Shown: positions 1-14,800 of the stretch, piece by piece
How positions within the stretch are numbered: position 1 is the stretch's first letter
Layout: each line of letters opens with the position of its first letter
Assembly (NCBI GenBank): GCA_021613375.1
Contig: CM038705.1
Span: 5,191,364 to 5,255,363 of the forward strand
Source of the DNA: Megaleporinus macrocephalus
Taxonomy: Eukaryota > Chordata > Actinopteri > Characiformes > Anostomidae
Length of the DNA: 64,000 nucleotides
Reading direction: 5' to 3'
Program-made: the position numbers and the translations under genes
Notes under the pieces: model-generated
Database searches by the model: none
What the model saw: the letters and a program-made list of their open reading frames with translations, nothing else
Told to the model about the DNA's origin: nothing

Positions 1-1918
1 ACTGAGTATTCATACATACTAGCCGCTCTCGCCTACTGATTTACTACTGAGTATTCATACATACTAGCCACGCTCGCCTACTGATTTACTACTGAGTATT
101 CAGACATACTAGCCGCTCTCGCCTACTGATTTACTACTGAGTATTCAGACATACTAGCCGCGCTCGCCTACTGATTTACTACTGAGTATTCAGACATACT
201 AGCCACGCTCACCTACTGATTTACTACTGAGTATTCAGACATACTAGCCACACTCGCCTACTGATTCACTACTGAGTATTCAGACATACTAGCCGCGCTC
301 GCCTACTGATTCACTACTGAGTATTCAGACATACTAGCCACGCTCGCCTACTGATTTACTACTGAGTATTCAGACATACTAGCCACGCTCGCCTACTGAT
401 TTACTAATGAGTATTCATACATACTAGCCACGCTCGCCTACTGATTTACTACTGAGTATTCAGACATACTAGCCGCTCTCGCCTACTGATTTACTACTGA
501 GTATTCAGACATACTAGACACGCTCGCCTACTGATTTACTACTGAGTATTCAGACATACTAGCCACACTCGCCTACTGATTTACTACTGAGTATTCAGAC
601 ATACTAGCCGCGCTCGCCTACTGATTTACTACTGAGTATTCAGACATACTAGCTGCGCTCGCCTACTGATTTACTACTGAGTATTCAGACATACTAGCCG
701 CGCTCGCCTACTGATTTACTACTGAGTATTCAGACATAATAGCCACTCTCGCATACTGATTTACTACTGAGCATTCAGACATACTAGCCGCGCTCGCCTA
801 CTGATTTACTACTGAGTATTCAGACATACTAGCCGCGCTCGCCTACTGATTTACTACTGAGTATTCAGACATACTAGCCGCGCTCGCCTACTGATTTACT
901 ACTGAGTATTCAGACATACTAGCCGCGCTCACCTACTGATTTACTACTGAGTATTCATACATACTAGCCGTGCTCACCTACTGATTCACTACTGAGTATT
1001 CAGACAAACTAGCCGCACTCGCCTACTGATTTTACTACTGAGTATTCAGACATACTAGCCACGCTCACCTACTGATTCACCACTGAGTATTCAGACATAC
1101 TAGCCGCACTCGCCTACTGATTTCACTACTGAGTATTCAGACATACTAGCCGCACTCGCCTACTGATTTACTACTGAGTATTCATACATACTAGCCGCGC
1201 TCGCCTACTGATTTACTACTGAGTATTCAGACATACTAGCCGCGCTCACCTACTGATTTACCTACTGAGTATTCATACATACTAGCCGCTCTCGCCTACT
1301 GATTTACCTACTGAGTATTCAGACATACTAGCCGCTCTCGCCTACTGATTTACCTACTGAGTATTCAGACATACTAGCCGCGCTCACCTACTGATTTCAC
1401 TACTGAGTATTCAGACATACTAGCCATGCTCGCCTACTGATTCACTACTGAGTATTCAGACATACTAGCCGCGCTCGCCTACTGATTTACTACTGAGTAT
1501 TCAGACATACTAGCCGCGCTCACCTACTGATTTACTACTGAGTATTCAGACATACTAGCCGCGCTCGCCTACTGATTTACTACTGAGTATTCAGACATAC
1601 TAGCCGCGCTCGCCTACTGATTTCACTACTGAGTATTCAGACATACTAGCCATGCTCGCCTACTGATTCACTACTGAGTATTCAGACATACTAGCCGCGC
1701 TCGCCTACTGATTTACTACTGAGTATTCAGACATACTAGCCGCGCTCACCTACTGATTTACTACTGAGTATTCAGACATACTAGCCGCGCTCGCCTACTG
1801 ATTTACTACTGAGTATTCAGACATACTAGCCACGCTCGCCTACTGATTACACTACTGAGTATTCAGACATACTAGCCGCTCTCGCCTACTGATTTACTAC
1901 TGAGTATTCAGACATACT
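1..1918. repeat. 45-bp tandem satellite array, open at the left edge
   Basis: About 42 head-to-tail copies of a 45-bp unit that starts ACTGAGTATTCAGACATACT and ends CTACTGATTTACT. Units differ by a few substitutions (CAGAC/CATAC, CCGCGCTC/CCACGCTC/CCGCTCTC). From about 1027 onward some units gain one base near the junction. The array continues beyond the window, so its full length is unknown. No coding frame is maintained. Confidence 0.97.
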
Positions 1919-1921
1919 ATT

Positions 1922-2259
1922 AAAATATAGCTATTATTAATAATAATATAAATACAGTTGTTATTCTAATAAATAGTTAATATCTGCTACATGTAGATAG
2001 AGTATAAATAGACTTTATTTTATTTCACATATGTGATACTTGCCTCGCGCTAGCAACAGCTATAGTTTAACGATTATTTCTCCTCAGCCACTTTATAAAT
2101 GTCCCGCTCATATGTTTACAGAAATAATTAATCATCTGGCAACGAGTTGTTACAGATTTCTACCTGGATCACTTTCTTTTATTTATGAAATAGGAGCTAC
2201 TAAGAGATTCGACTCTGTTATTAAACTTGTACATGCATGTTTTACGAAAACAACAAACC

Positions 2260-2296
<37 letters not shown>

Positions 2297-2900
2297 GTAA
2301 TGTTAATTAGTATCAAATACAATTTCTATTTTTGTTTTTCATTATAAAATATAGCTATCATTAATAATAATATAAATACAGTTTTTATTACAATTAATAG
2401 TTAATATCTGCTACATGTAGGTAGAGTATAAATGGTCTTGATTTTATTTCACGTAGGTGATTTCTCATCGGTATCGGCGATACTTGCTTCGTGCCAGCAA
2501 CAGCTATAGTTTAACGATTATTTCTCCTTAGCCACTTTATAAATGTCCCGCTCATATGTTTACAGAATTATTAATCATCTGGCAACGAGTTGTTACAGAT
2601 TTCTATCTGGATCACTCCTTTTAGAGACATTCCTTTATGAAATAGGAGCTACTAGGAGAGTCGACTCGTATATGCTTGTTTGACGAAAATAACAAACCAT
2701 ACAACAACAATAAAAATAACGTTAATTATTAATATCAAATACGATTTACATTATTCTTTTTCATTATAAAATAGTTATTATTAATAATACTATAAATACA
2801 GTTATTATAATAAATAGTTAATATCTGCTACAATAGACTTTATTTTATTTGACGTAGGTTATTCCTCATCAGTATCAGTATTGGTGATACTTGCCCTGTA
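1922..2900. repeat. AT-rich repeat of about 420 bp in three diverged copies
   Basis: Copies begin near 1922, 2345 and 2766, each with the same order of landmarks: AAAATATAGCTATTATTAAT, then TTAATATCTGCTACATGTAG, then a TTTATTTTATTTCAC stretch and a CCACTTTATAAATGTCCCGC block. The third copy is truncated and lacks the last block. A (TAA)n run ends copy 1 (2262-2295). It resembles no coding sequence. Confidence 0.85.
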
Positions 2901-3399
2901 TTTACTTAGTATTGGGTAGATACCAAATTTTCTATTGACCCGATATGCCCATCAGCCAATGAAAAACATAAAAAATTGGGAGTCCGCTGTAACAGTTTTT
3001 ATCTTACTGTTCTTATCCTGCTGCAATTACGATACAATACATTTATTATTAATAAATAATTTATAATTATGTACAGTGAATAATACGTTTGGAAAGAGAG
3101 AGCGGCCCTTAGGTATTGTGATGTTGTCCAAACTGTCCCAAAGTTTGGACACTCTGGACTTCAGGAGGACCAACAATGTAGGTGCTCTGTGGGGGTCCGG
3201 ATCATTAAAAAACAGAGTAATAAAGTATACAGAGAATCAGATGAACTACAGTCTGTGAGTGGAGCTCCTGTGTGGTCAGTGGAGCTGATACTGTGCTGTG
3301 GTGTTAATGTTCAGGTTGATGGGTGTAGGGTCTACAGCGGCCCATGTGGCGCGTACGAAGCAGGAGGTCACAAGCGCGTGCGCTATTTTTACAAAACAG
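2901..3399. other. Gene-free spacer downstream of setd2
   Basis: I see no supported gene here. The block 3100-3300 looks like a fragment of a dispersed repeat rather than an exon. The setd2 transcript probably ends just inside or next to this stretch. Confidence 0.5.
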
Positions 3400-3405
3400 T
3401 TTATT
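3400..3405 (-). terminator. setd2: Candidate setd2 poly(A) signal (AATAAA)
   Basis: The minus strand reads AATAAA here, about 1.5 kb beyond the setd2 stop codon. It would give a 3' UTR of about 1.55 kb. Other AATAAA-like words exist nearer the stop codon, so the true cleavage site is not proven. Confidence 0.4.
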
Positions 3406-4680
3406 TTAAAATGTTCTTTACACTCAGTATGACAATGTGCTTGCACAGTACTTTACAGTGGAGTGGGGCGAGACTCCGATTTGTACATTAAAAAAAGGAA
3501 AAAAAACTAAAAAACAAAACAACGTATAATCAGTCTTTCTGTGGAGAGAAAGGAGGATGAAACAATGAGGGGAAAATAAAATAAAACAAAAAACAAACCC
3601 AAACACACGCGCACACACACACACATACAATCACACATACATACATGATCACACAATCACACGCACCCCCCCCACCACCTTTAAACCTGACCCAACACAG
3701 AGAGCTGTGGAAAGCGTGGCTGCTATGGGAACGCCGCTGCTGCTGGCAGGATCGACTCGCGTCCCGAAGGCGCGTCGGGCGTGTGCGCATAATTACACAT
3801 ATTTACACGATAGACCAGGAACTCCACAGTCCTTTTACAAAGTCTCTGCTTATTTAAATGGTCTCAAAAACTATTTCTCAATATATTCACATATAAAGCA
3901 ATATAATACATGTTCGGAAGGGAGGAGGAGGGGGCGGGGCTTAATGCAAACCAAAGAGACGGTCGGGTTGGCGGGCGAGTTCATGAAGGGGCGAGAGCTT
4001 ATGGGAGGGTAACCCTGATCGACTCGAAGACGGGGAGGACGAGAGAGAAGGATCTTCACATTTATGCCTGCGAGTGAAAGAGCCACGGTTATAATGAGGG
4101 GTCATGTAAAAGGGGCTCGTTTAAAACAGCGAATGCTACATCTCCCCCCCTCCCACCGGCGGCGAGGAGGGTAAAAGTTGGGCCGAGGGCGGCTTAGAGT
4201 GGATGGAGAGCGCATCCTTCACGCTTTGATTCACTAAAAGCTGTAAAAAAGAAAGAGAGAGAGAGAAAGAAAGAGGAAAAAAACCTAAACGGGGGACGCG
4301 GAGACACGTCCCCAGAGCCACGTCGGTTATTTGATGCTTTGAGTGAAGTTGAGAACTTTCTGCTATCCTGAGACCGTCATTGGTCCTGAAACTGTCTCTC
4401 TGAACCGCTCCAGCAGTTCTCCTTCGTCCTCCTGTCAGCCTCGGCCGGCGGCTGGTTGGGAGACGCCTGCCTCCTCGGGTCGGACAGCCGGCGGCGAACG
4501 AGGCGGAAAACGACAACAAAGAAACGGAGACACGGGCTAGGGTGGCGGAGGGAAGCCGGGTCCAGGAGGTGGGAGGCCGAGAGCGAGCATGATGTGGGAA
4601 CCGTAGTCGTGGAGAGGTAATCGCGGAAGAAGGCTAAAAGCGTACATGATCGTCAGGACAACAGTCTGTGTAGCACCCTA

Positions 4681-4725
<45 letters not shown>

Positions 4726-4940
4726 TCTGCTGTGCTGGCTGTTGGGACGTTCTCCTCATGATAGCAACGACAATAAGAACCACGTCAACAGTAATTGATC
4801 TCGTGTCCTCGCCGGCGGCCGGGCCTTCAGAGCAGCAGTTAGGACGTGTTAGAATAGAGTCAGTATTAAAAAAAACAGGAGGGTCCGCATTTCCGCAGGG
4901 GCGGGGGTCGCCTGCTTCGGACGCCGAACGCTCGGGACGG
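3406..4940 (-). other. setd2: Probable setd2 3' UTR
   Basis: Sequence following the setd2 stop codon on the minus strand with no further coding similarity. It contains a (GT)n microsatellite on the plus strand at 4684-4723 and a CA-rich tract at 3604-3662, both of which would be transcribed as part of the UTR. The extent is inferred from the candidate AATAAA at 3400-3405. Confidence 0.45.
4684..4723. repeat. (GT)20 microsatellite
   Basis: Uninterrupted 40-bp GT dinucleotide run, lying in the probable setd2 3' UTR about 220 bp past the stop codon. Confidence 0.97.
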
Positions 4941-5102
4941 CTAGTCCAGCTCGGTGTCCTCTTTGGGCCGGTATACTGGGCCGAACTTCTGCATGTACTT
5001 CTTGATGTACTCCTTGGTCTTGTGTTTGACGTTCTCGTTGCACTCCAGGTCCTCGGGGTTCTTGCAGGACTTCAGCTCCTTGTTCATCACGCCATGAGTC
5101 AG
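4941..5102 (-). CDS. setd2: setd2 exon 21: end of the SRI domain and stop
   Basis: Residues 2647-2699, [13 protein letters not shown] to KEDTELD, then TAG at 4943-4941. This is the C-terminal part of the Set2-Rpb1 interacting domain, which grips the doubly phosphorylated polymerase tail. It is almost identical to the human end of the protein. Acceptor TTTGCAG lies at 5103-5109. Confidence 0.97.
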   Translation of the reverse strand: MTHGVMNKELKSCKNPEDLECNENVKHKTKEYIKKYMQKFGPVYRPKEDTELD

Positions 5103-5203
5103 CTGCAAACACAGGACAGGATTTAGAGTTTAGACCAGGGCTGCAGCTATCGATTGTTTTAATAATCGAGTATTCTATCGATTATTCCATCGACTAATCG
5201 GAC

Positions 5204-5271
<68 letters not shown>

Positions 5272-8200
5272 TGTTTAATTAAAGAGCAATAGTAAATATA
5301 AAAGACAAAATAAGACAGGTTTCTTAACATGTACTGCTTAAATTGTATATAGTACAGTTTAAAGAAAACATTTTAATAATAACTATTATTGAAATTTTTT
5401 ACTAGACCTATATATCATACTATAAGTTCAGAGGACAAGCTACTGTACACTTGCTGACCAGCTTACTCCAAACTAACTAAACTGAATAATCTCGCTGTTA
5501 CTGGATTTGGTGCATTTTAGGCTCCAAACTGCTACAAACACCACCTGATATTTAGTATACTGTGTATTTTATGTAGGGCTGCAGCTATCGATTATTTTAG
5601 TAATCGAGTATCTATTAATTATTCCATCGATTAATTGGATAAAAATATCTATATTTTTAATTAAAGAGCAATAGTAAAAAAATATTTAACATAAAATAAT
5701 ACAGGTTTCTTAACATTTTATTGCTTAAATTGCATATAGTACAGTTTTAAAGTAAACATTTTAATAATTACTATAATTGAAATGTATTACTAGACGTATG
5801 TATCATACTATAAGTTCACAAGACTGGTTACTCTACACTCAGTTACTACACTGAAGCTTGTCCTACACTTGCTGACCAACTTACTCCAAACTAACTGAAC
5901 TGAATTTACTCGCTGTCACTGGATTTGGTGCATTTTAGGCTCCAAATTACAATAAACACCTGATATTTAGTTTACTGTGCATTTTACGTAGGGCTGCAGG
6001 TATCGATTATTTTAGTAATCGAGTATTCTATCGATTATTCCATCGATTAATCGGATAAAAATATATATATTTTTAATTAAAGAGCAAGAGTAAAAAATAT
6101 TTAACATAAAATAATACAGGTTTCTTAACATTTTATTGCTTAAATTGCATATAGTACAGTTTTAAAGAAAACATTTTAATAATAACTATTATTGAAATTT
6201 ATTACTAGACCTACAAGTTCAATAGACTGGCTACTGTACACTCAGTTACTATACTGAAGCTTGTCCTACACTTGCTGACAAGCTTACTCCAAACAAACTA
6301 AACTGAATTTTCTTGCTGTATTAGATTTGGTGCATTTTAGGCTCCCAGACTGTCAGCTTCAAAACGAGACCAAACTTGTGTTTTTCCGTCAATCCGATCG
6401 TTAATAATCTGCCATTTTGTGGAAGGAATACTCCGGAGATCCGTCAGATCAGAATAAAAGCCATCAAATTAAAAAAAAAAAACTAAAATATGGTACATTT
6501 TGAACCATTTTACACACATCCCCTTAAAGCACCGCCCTTCTTCTTTCCAATGCCATGTCAATCAGGTGTGGAGATATCTGGACGCGTAACCGAGAAGGCG
6601 GGTGGTTCAGGAAAACGGGTGTGTTTTGTAAAAGAAATCAACTTTTTTGGTGACTGTAGACACATGCAGACACATTTTTCTAAAAGAAGTCGTCTTGGGG
6701 CACAAACTATTTTTGGTAGGCACTAAAATTGAAATTCTAAAATGAAAATTTGAAAAGCGCCTGTTTTTTTTGTTGTTTTCAGCATACTTGGACCATTGCA
6801 GATCAATTTCAATGCCTTTTAGTGCTTTCTAGTACAAATTTGAAGGCTTTTCAGGAACATTACATCATAAAAATTCCACTAGTTTATGCAGTGTTTTAGT
6901 AAAAAGCTTCAAGATTTCAGTATGTATTTTCAGGCGGAAAAGGTTAAACAATGGGGTTTTAGCACCCCACATGAACGAAAGTTTTTTTTTTTTAATTGTT
7001 GATTGTTTCCCAGTCAGTAGCGTACTCGATAACGTCAACTCGCGCTTCGTTAACACGTCAGTTAAGATATTATCGTATATCACACACTCGTACTTCCAGG
7101 TTTCATTTCATGTTTTATTTGATCTCTTATTGTGTGTTTACACGTCTGTTCACACTTCAAGTGAGTGACTGGAGTTTTTTTTTTTTGGTATTGTATCTCT
7201 TCAATTTTGGCTCAGCTGGTTTTATTCTGCGGCTGCTAAGCAGCACCAAGTTCCTCGGTATGCGCGTCTCAGAGGACCTGTCCTGGAGCAACAACACAGC
7301 ATCCCTGGCTCACAAGCATGAGCTGAGAAGAGCTAGACAGCTTTGTCCACCAGGCTGTCAGGATGCCCAACTATCTCCCTGCATATTAGTCAATAGGGCT
7401 TGTATTCGCAAGAACCTGGTGATGGGATATGCATCACTGAGAATGGATTACAACACTGCCATCTAGTGGCCAGAGGTTTAAACACAACACACAATGATTC
7501 ACTGTCTGCCAGGAATCTTTGCATCACTACTGTGTTTTTGAGAATCGATACAGTATCACTAATATAATATCGCGATACTCGATATATTGATATTTTTTAC
7601 ATCCCTAATGGACAAAGCTGACTTTAACAACTTTGCATGAACTATATGCATCACGGACAAAGCAATGAAACCCATCGTTATTATCTGCTCCATCATGATT
7701 GGCTGGCCAACCTAAATGTAACCAATCAGGGCGGCACAAGCACTGCTACGCCTTCTGAGACTGTACAGATGCTTTAGCACCAAGGAGCTGCTTGGAGAAG
7801 CAAAATAAGTATGCTATGGTGTTGACTTCCCTCGCTGGTGAGGACATATCATAAACATTTGTCACCCAAGTACAGGCAAAGTGTTCACACCAGTCAAAAC
7901 AAACCAAATTAAAGAAAAATGTGCGCCAAGTGGAGTTCCTTACCTTCCTGGCGAGGTGTTTGAAGTCCTCGGTGTTGCAGATGCGGCCCAGTTTACAGTC
8001 AGGCTTTCGGTACGGATTAAGGCACTGCACAATGAACTGGGACATCTGAGCAGAGAGGAGGGAAGGTCAACAGAGGTCAGACGATGGTGAACGTGCTGCC
8101 TTTACCAGAACAACTGTGACTCAAACGGTAACGTCTTCTCAGTGTATGGCTGAACTCGCTGGGTAAAGCATTTTCAGATGATGTTGCAGCCTAAATGAAA

Positions 8201-8881
8201 ACTAAAGGAATGAGAAAGAAGAAGCGCACCTCCTTGCGGAAGACTTCTTTACTTTTCTTTGCGAGCTCGCTGGAGGTGTCTGCCTCGGCTGTCTTGGTGG
8301 AGAACTGTAAACAGAGGCAGGTTCAGGTTACAACACAACACGGGTTAAGCAGACTTGTCTATGCATAGCAAGTACGAGAAGGGTCCAGCTGCAGCAGGGG
8401 CGTACTTCTACAAGCAGAAACGGCCCCCGACCAAACCGGCTTGAACAGAACCGCCCCCAACGGTTCCAATTTTACAATTCAACAAACAAGCAGGACTAAT
8501 CAATAAACTAAAGATCTAAACCCACCCCAACCCACCACATCAGCTATGCCAGCGAGAGAGAGGGGGAAAAAAAAAGCAGCACCTTCATACATTTTGTAAA
8601 CATTTACATATTTCATGCCCAAATAACACTTGTATGATCTTGCTGGTCCTCTAGATAGGCACGGAAGGGATTCCAAATATCTGAGAATCTACTAGAATTC
8701 CCAGCACATTCATATCTGATCTTCTGGATATGCAATGTACTACAGAGCTTGTTCAACCAAGTCTCAAACTTCGGTACAATTTCTTTGTAAAACACTACAG
8801 TAACTGCTACTAACCTGAAATACCTTCTTCTCTGTTACAATTTACAGTCACATGCGTTATAACAATGTTTTTAGGCATGAC

Positions 8882-8921
<40 letters not shown>

Positions 8922-10863
8922 AGTGGGATGCTCTTTAATTCTCTTTACTAGTTGCTTCACTGTATTATAATGTTAGTGTGTTCTGCGTTTGTAAGCACTA
9001 GAGCCACCTACTGTTACAGAAACTATATAACACATACATCACAGTTACTTTAGTTTTATAATTCAATAATTCTACAATCACAGGTAACGTGAAATCACCA
9101 AATCGAATATTATTAACCGACTCTGGAAGGACTGGAAAGTGTCAGTCATGCCGCTTATGACTAACTTTGGAAATAAAACGTAACTAAAACATAAAATCAA
9201 CACTACAGTTTGTATTTTTGTAAACGATGAATATTGTGAAACGTGTCCAGACAGATAGGAGACGTTCAAATACGGCCAAATTAATAAATACGGCTTACGG
9301 ACGAATTTCATAGTACAAGTTGCAAACTCTACTGTAGAGGGCGCAATTTTATGGTGAGGAAAGTGCCTCTTCGGACAGGAAAGCGAGAAACCACAGGAAA
9401 GCAGAACCAGCGAAAACAAGGAACTGATCATGGTGTAGCCAGTGCGGCAGAGGGGTGATTCTGTGTTGAAGCAAATGAAAAAGCGAGGATGTTCTTGTTT
9501 TAGCCAATGAAAACGAGTGGGTGTTCCTGAAAACAGTATAGCCAAGAACAGGAACGCCCCCGGCTGCAGACTAACGATACTGACCATCACAGCACTGGGC
9601 GGTGAAGGCTCTATGCTTATTTTTAGGGGTGTAATGATCAGGGCTGTGTATTGGCAAGAACCTGGCGATACAATATGTATCGTGATACGGCAGTCACAAT
9701 TCAATATATCGCGATACTGCAAGTAAAGTATAAAGTTATATCCTACTATTAAAACACACCACTGTATGAACAGGTTTGACTTGAATGCTTACAATAACAT
9801 AGCACCCTTGTGCTGCTTGTTAATGTTGGAGTGGAGCTAAAAACAGATTACAACACTGCCATCTAGTGGTCAGAGGTTTAAACACAGCACACAATGAGAA
9901 ACCTGTGTATGGATACTGTATTTTTGAGAATTGATACAGTATCATAAACATAATATCCTCATATTTAATATTTCCTTACACCCCTAGTAATTAAGCACAG
10001 GTTCAAGTTTTATACGCTCCGTTCCTCTGCGTTGACTATGTACCAGAAAAGTCCCAAACTGATGAAAAGTAAACCTAAAGATATAAGAACTGTACAAAGA
10101 TGGGTCCTGAGATCCACAGTAGGACTACGGATTTGCCGAGATGACGCCTTTCGACAATGCTCTTAAGCGTTCACCCAACCGAACGCCTTCATTCGGCGTG
10201 ACCCGCTCTTTTTCCCCTCCTTCTAAACTCGTCTCAGATGGGAGAAACGTTTTAGATTGAAGTCAAAACCAGGGTCGTTTCAACTTGGAGGCAAATTAAA
10301 GCATTTGAAGACACGAATGTGCCTTTCCTTAACCCCAAAGTGCTGTCTGCGAGGACGAGCTGCAGCTGTTACCCATTACGGTCTGCCGCATCTTCAATTA
10401 GACAGAGAGGCCAGAGCGACCTCAGAGCCTGGAGGCAACTCCAGGACAAGCCAGCTCCGCTCCAGATCTTCACTGCTTACAATTAAAGACACATTCGGGT
10501 GAAAGAGATAGCTCATTTACGCCAGGACGCCTGTAAATCGCAGTCCGTCAGACATGTTTGGTGCTACTTTAGTTTAAGCGCTGGATCTACACGCTCGCCT
10601 TAAACTACTGTGATATTCAGTTGTCTGTAAGAACTAACCGATGCATATCTGGTTCAAGAGCCAATATCCAACATTCTTCCTCGACATCTGTGTATCTATG
10701 CACCAAATATAGTCTCCATTCATTTTTGTATGGCACTGGAATTCCTTACAACTGGCCAGTTGATGGCGCTAAACAATCTAACCATTATGGGTGCGGTGCT
10801 GGCGTATCAGCAGGTCTGGACTTACACGACTGGCCAAAGACTTGCAGTGGTTTACCAGCCTAT

Positions 10864-10953
<90 letters not shown>

Positions 10954-11827
10954 TACCAAATAAATACATAAATAAATAAATAAATACATAAATAAATAAA
11001 TAAAAATAAAACATTCTTGTCATCGTTCCAAGACAAAGCACTAGAGAGAAGCAACAAATCCGGCCCTCCATTGTGTGTGGGTTTGCCAATAAGCTTCCCT
11101 TACTCGTTAGCTAAGTTAAATTAAATACCTTTGAGGGGTTTTCATCATATGTCGGAGTCCCCAGGTCCATCTCAGCCTCATGCTCCACACTGGCCTCTTC
11201 CCCAGCACCCTCCCAGCTAGGAGGGTCCCACTGCGTTTGCCTGAAAGACACAGAGCATAGCTTATTAGATCTCCCTCTGCAGAAAATCATCATTAATTAT
11301 ATTATATTACAGACCAAGTGCTCAATTTTGTACGGAACTAACTGTACGCAATACAACACAAATAGAATACATAGGTATTTTTTGTACCGCTTAAATAATA
11401 ATAATAATAATAATAATAAGATTAATAATAAGATTATTAGAACTGAAGAATATGACTTTTTGTTTGGGGCATGGAGGTAGCGCTCCATTCACTGCGTGAG
11501 CCACTACAAGTTACTGTTCATAACAATGACCCCAATGACAGAAGCCTTGGCCTCAGTGGAAAGAAACAGCACCATCTTGTGGCTAAAGGCAGAAAGGCTA
11601 ATCTGTAATCTAGTAGTCTGACAATAAATGCATAAACAAACATGAATGAATGAATGAATGAAATGAATGAATGAATACAGTCCTCCTTGTATGTACAATA
11701 TTTTTAAACCCAAAATATTGAATCCCTTTCATCTAGTGTGCAGGGAGAGTGTGTTCTGAGCATGCCTAGCAATGACACCAGTAACTGAGTAAACAGCCCC
11801 ATCTTGTGGACAGAAATACAGAGAGGC

Positions 11828-11888
<61 letters not shown>

Positions 11889-14800
11889 GTGTTTCGTGTG
11901 TATATAGTTATACAATGTGAATTTAAATATTACAACAAAATATTTTGTCAATCATTACATAATAAACCATTGATACCTGGGCTCTGGTGTGTCATTACAA
12001 TGTAAACTCCAAATATCATAATATCTTATATTTTACACAGATTTTATTACTGTCTCAATATTTTCTGGTTACAGCAAAGCACTTTGGCATCACCTGCCAT
12101 ATGTGCAGTTATAAAGTATACAATGGGAATATTTAATATTCTAGTTATACACTAGTTAGTCATTATGTAATATAGTGCACATACGCACTTCTGGAAATTC
12201 TTGGTCAAGCTATCGACCCAAAGCTTGAGATTGACCTCATTCTAGACACATTTCTTTATTCCTGTTTACAGCTTCATATCTGAGAGCAATCATTCTGAAC
12301 GTTTATCTGAACTCGGCCCATTAAACAACCGTGTTGAACTCCTAACTGAATGGAGATGCAGTTACAGTCTCGGTGGTAGAGTTCGGTACCTGGTGGCTAT
12401 GTGGTAGTAATAGATCTTCCCCTCAGGGTCCCGTGCTGCCTTCCAGTTCGGAGGCAGGATGATGGTTTTAGGTTTGGGGGGTGAAGGTGGAGGCAGGTCC
12501 ATGATGTTGTTGGGTACGATCATCTCCTGCAGGGAAAACAATCAGACCAACAAGAGGACAGGGTTATGAGAGTGTGGGCGTTTAGACTGTCCAATTATAC
12601 GGAACAGGGGGAGGTGGGCAAGCTTATTAAGCTCTGTATATAGAAAGTAAAGCCGAACCGTTCCAGTGGCACAATTTTAAGGTTTTTTGGTAGAGATGGA
12701 AGGATTGATCGGCTATATATCGGTATCAGCCAATTTTGAATCAAAATGTGATCGGCCGATATTTCTCCAATGTAGCCGACCCCGAGAGCCGATCGATGGC
12801 GTAAAACAAATGAGCTTAATTTCTGTATTTCCAGCTAGGGTTTCATTGAAACCCCCTCCGGTCAGCTCCCTGCAATTCCTATCTGAACCACTAGGTGGAA
12901 ACACACACTGTAAATGCATCTGTAAAAAAAAAAAATCTGTAAACGCACAGCTAGCACAAAACAAATAACCCAGAACACCTACAGACCAGATCTGACCGGT
13001 ACAAACAGAACAGCAGCAACAATTCAATATTCTACATTTAATGATTACTGATTTAGTTTAAAACAACAGAGTCTGAGTTTAATGACTGCAGTTTTTACTG
13101 TATTTATTTAATTAACTTTTTTAGTTTTAAATTAGGGTCTAAATGTAATGATTACAGATTGTCGTTTATAATAACAGTCTGTGTTTAATGACTGCAGTTT
13201 TTACTGCATTTATTTAATTAGCTTTTTTAGTTTTAAATTAGTGTCTAAATGTAATGATTACAGATTGTCGTTTATAATAACAGAGTCTGTGTTTAATGAC
13301 TGCAGTTTCTACTGCATTTATTTAATTAGTTTTTTTAGTTTTAAATTAGTGTCTAAATGTAATGATTACAGATTGTCGTTTATAATAACAGAGTCTGTGT
13401 TTAATGACTGCAGTTTTTACTGCATTTATTTAATTAGTTTTTTTAGTTTTAAATTAGTGTCTAAATGTAATGATTACAGATTGTCGTTTATAATAACAGA
13501 GTCTGTGTTTAATGACTGCAGTTTTTACTGCATTTATTTAATCAGCTTTTTTAGTTTTAAATTAGTGTCTAAATGTAATGATTACAGATTGTCGTTTATA
13601 ATAACAGAGTCTGTGTTTAATGACTGCAGTTTTTACTGCATTTATTTAATTATCTTTTTTAGTTTTAAATTAGTGTCTAAATGTAATGATTACAGATTTA
13701 GTTTAAAATAACAGAGTCTGTGTTTAATGACTGCAGTTTTTACTGCATTTATTTAATTATCTTTTTTAGTTTTAAATTAGGGTCTAAATGTAATGATTAC
13801 AGATTGTCGTTTATAATAACAGAGTTTGTGTTTAATGACTGCAGTTTTTACTGCATTTATTTAATTATCTTTTTTAGTTTTAAATTAGTGTCTAAATGTA
13901 ATGATTACAGATTTAGTTTAAAATAACAGAGTCTGTGTTTAATGACTGCAGTTTTTACTGTATTTATTTAATTAGCTTTTTTAGTTTTAAATTAGTGTCT
14001 AAATGTAATGATTACAGATTGTCGTTTATAATAACAGAGTCTGTGTTTAATGACTGCAGTTTTTACTGTATTTATTTAATTATCTTTTTTAGTTTTAAAT
14101 TAGGGTCTAAATGTAATGATTACAGATTGTTGTTTATAATAACAGAGTCTGTGTTTAATGACTGCAGTTTTTACTGCATTTATTTAATTAGCTTTTTTAG
14201 TTTTAAATTAGGGTCTAAATGTAATGATTACAGATTGTCGTTTATAATAACAGAGTCTGTGTTTAATGACTGCAGTTTTTACTGTATTTATTTAATTATC
14301 TTTTTTAGTTTTAAATTAGGGTCTAAATGTAATGATTACAGATTGTCGTTTATAATAACAGAGTTTGTGTTTAATGACTGCAGTTTTTACTGCATTTATT
14401 TAATTATCTTTTTTAGTTTTAAATTAGTGTCTAAATGTAATGATTACAGATTTAGTTTAAAATAACAGAGTCTGTGTTTAATGACTGCAGTTTTTACTGT
14501 ATTTATTTAATTAGCTTTTTTAGTTTTAAATTAGTGTCTAAATGTAATGATTACAGATTGTCGTTTATAATAACAGAGTCTGTGTTTAATGACTGCAGTT
14601 TTTACTGCATTTATTTAATTAGTTTTTTTAGTTTTAAATTAGGGTCTAAATGTAATGATTACAGATTGTCGTTTATAATAACAGAGTCTGTGTTTAATGA
14701 CTGCAGTTTTTACTGCATTTATTTAATTAGTTTTTTTAGTTTTAAATTAGGGTCTAAATGTAATGATTACAGATTGTTGTTTATAATAACAGAGTCTGTG

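Noticed and set aside
9078..9722. 214-codon minus-strand open frame in a setd2 intron
   Set aside because: It overlaps the MITE at 9639-9986, matches no family I know and has no splice or start context; chance frame.
10864..10951. Open frames with long Tyr-Ile runs at (TA)n tracts (also near 24063, 25113 and 45519)
   Set aside because: Dinucleotide microsatellites are open in several frames by composition alone.
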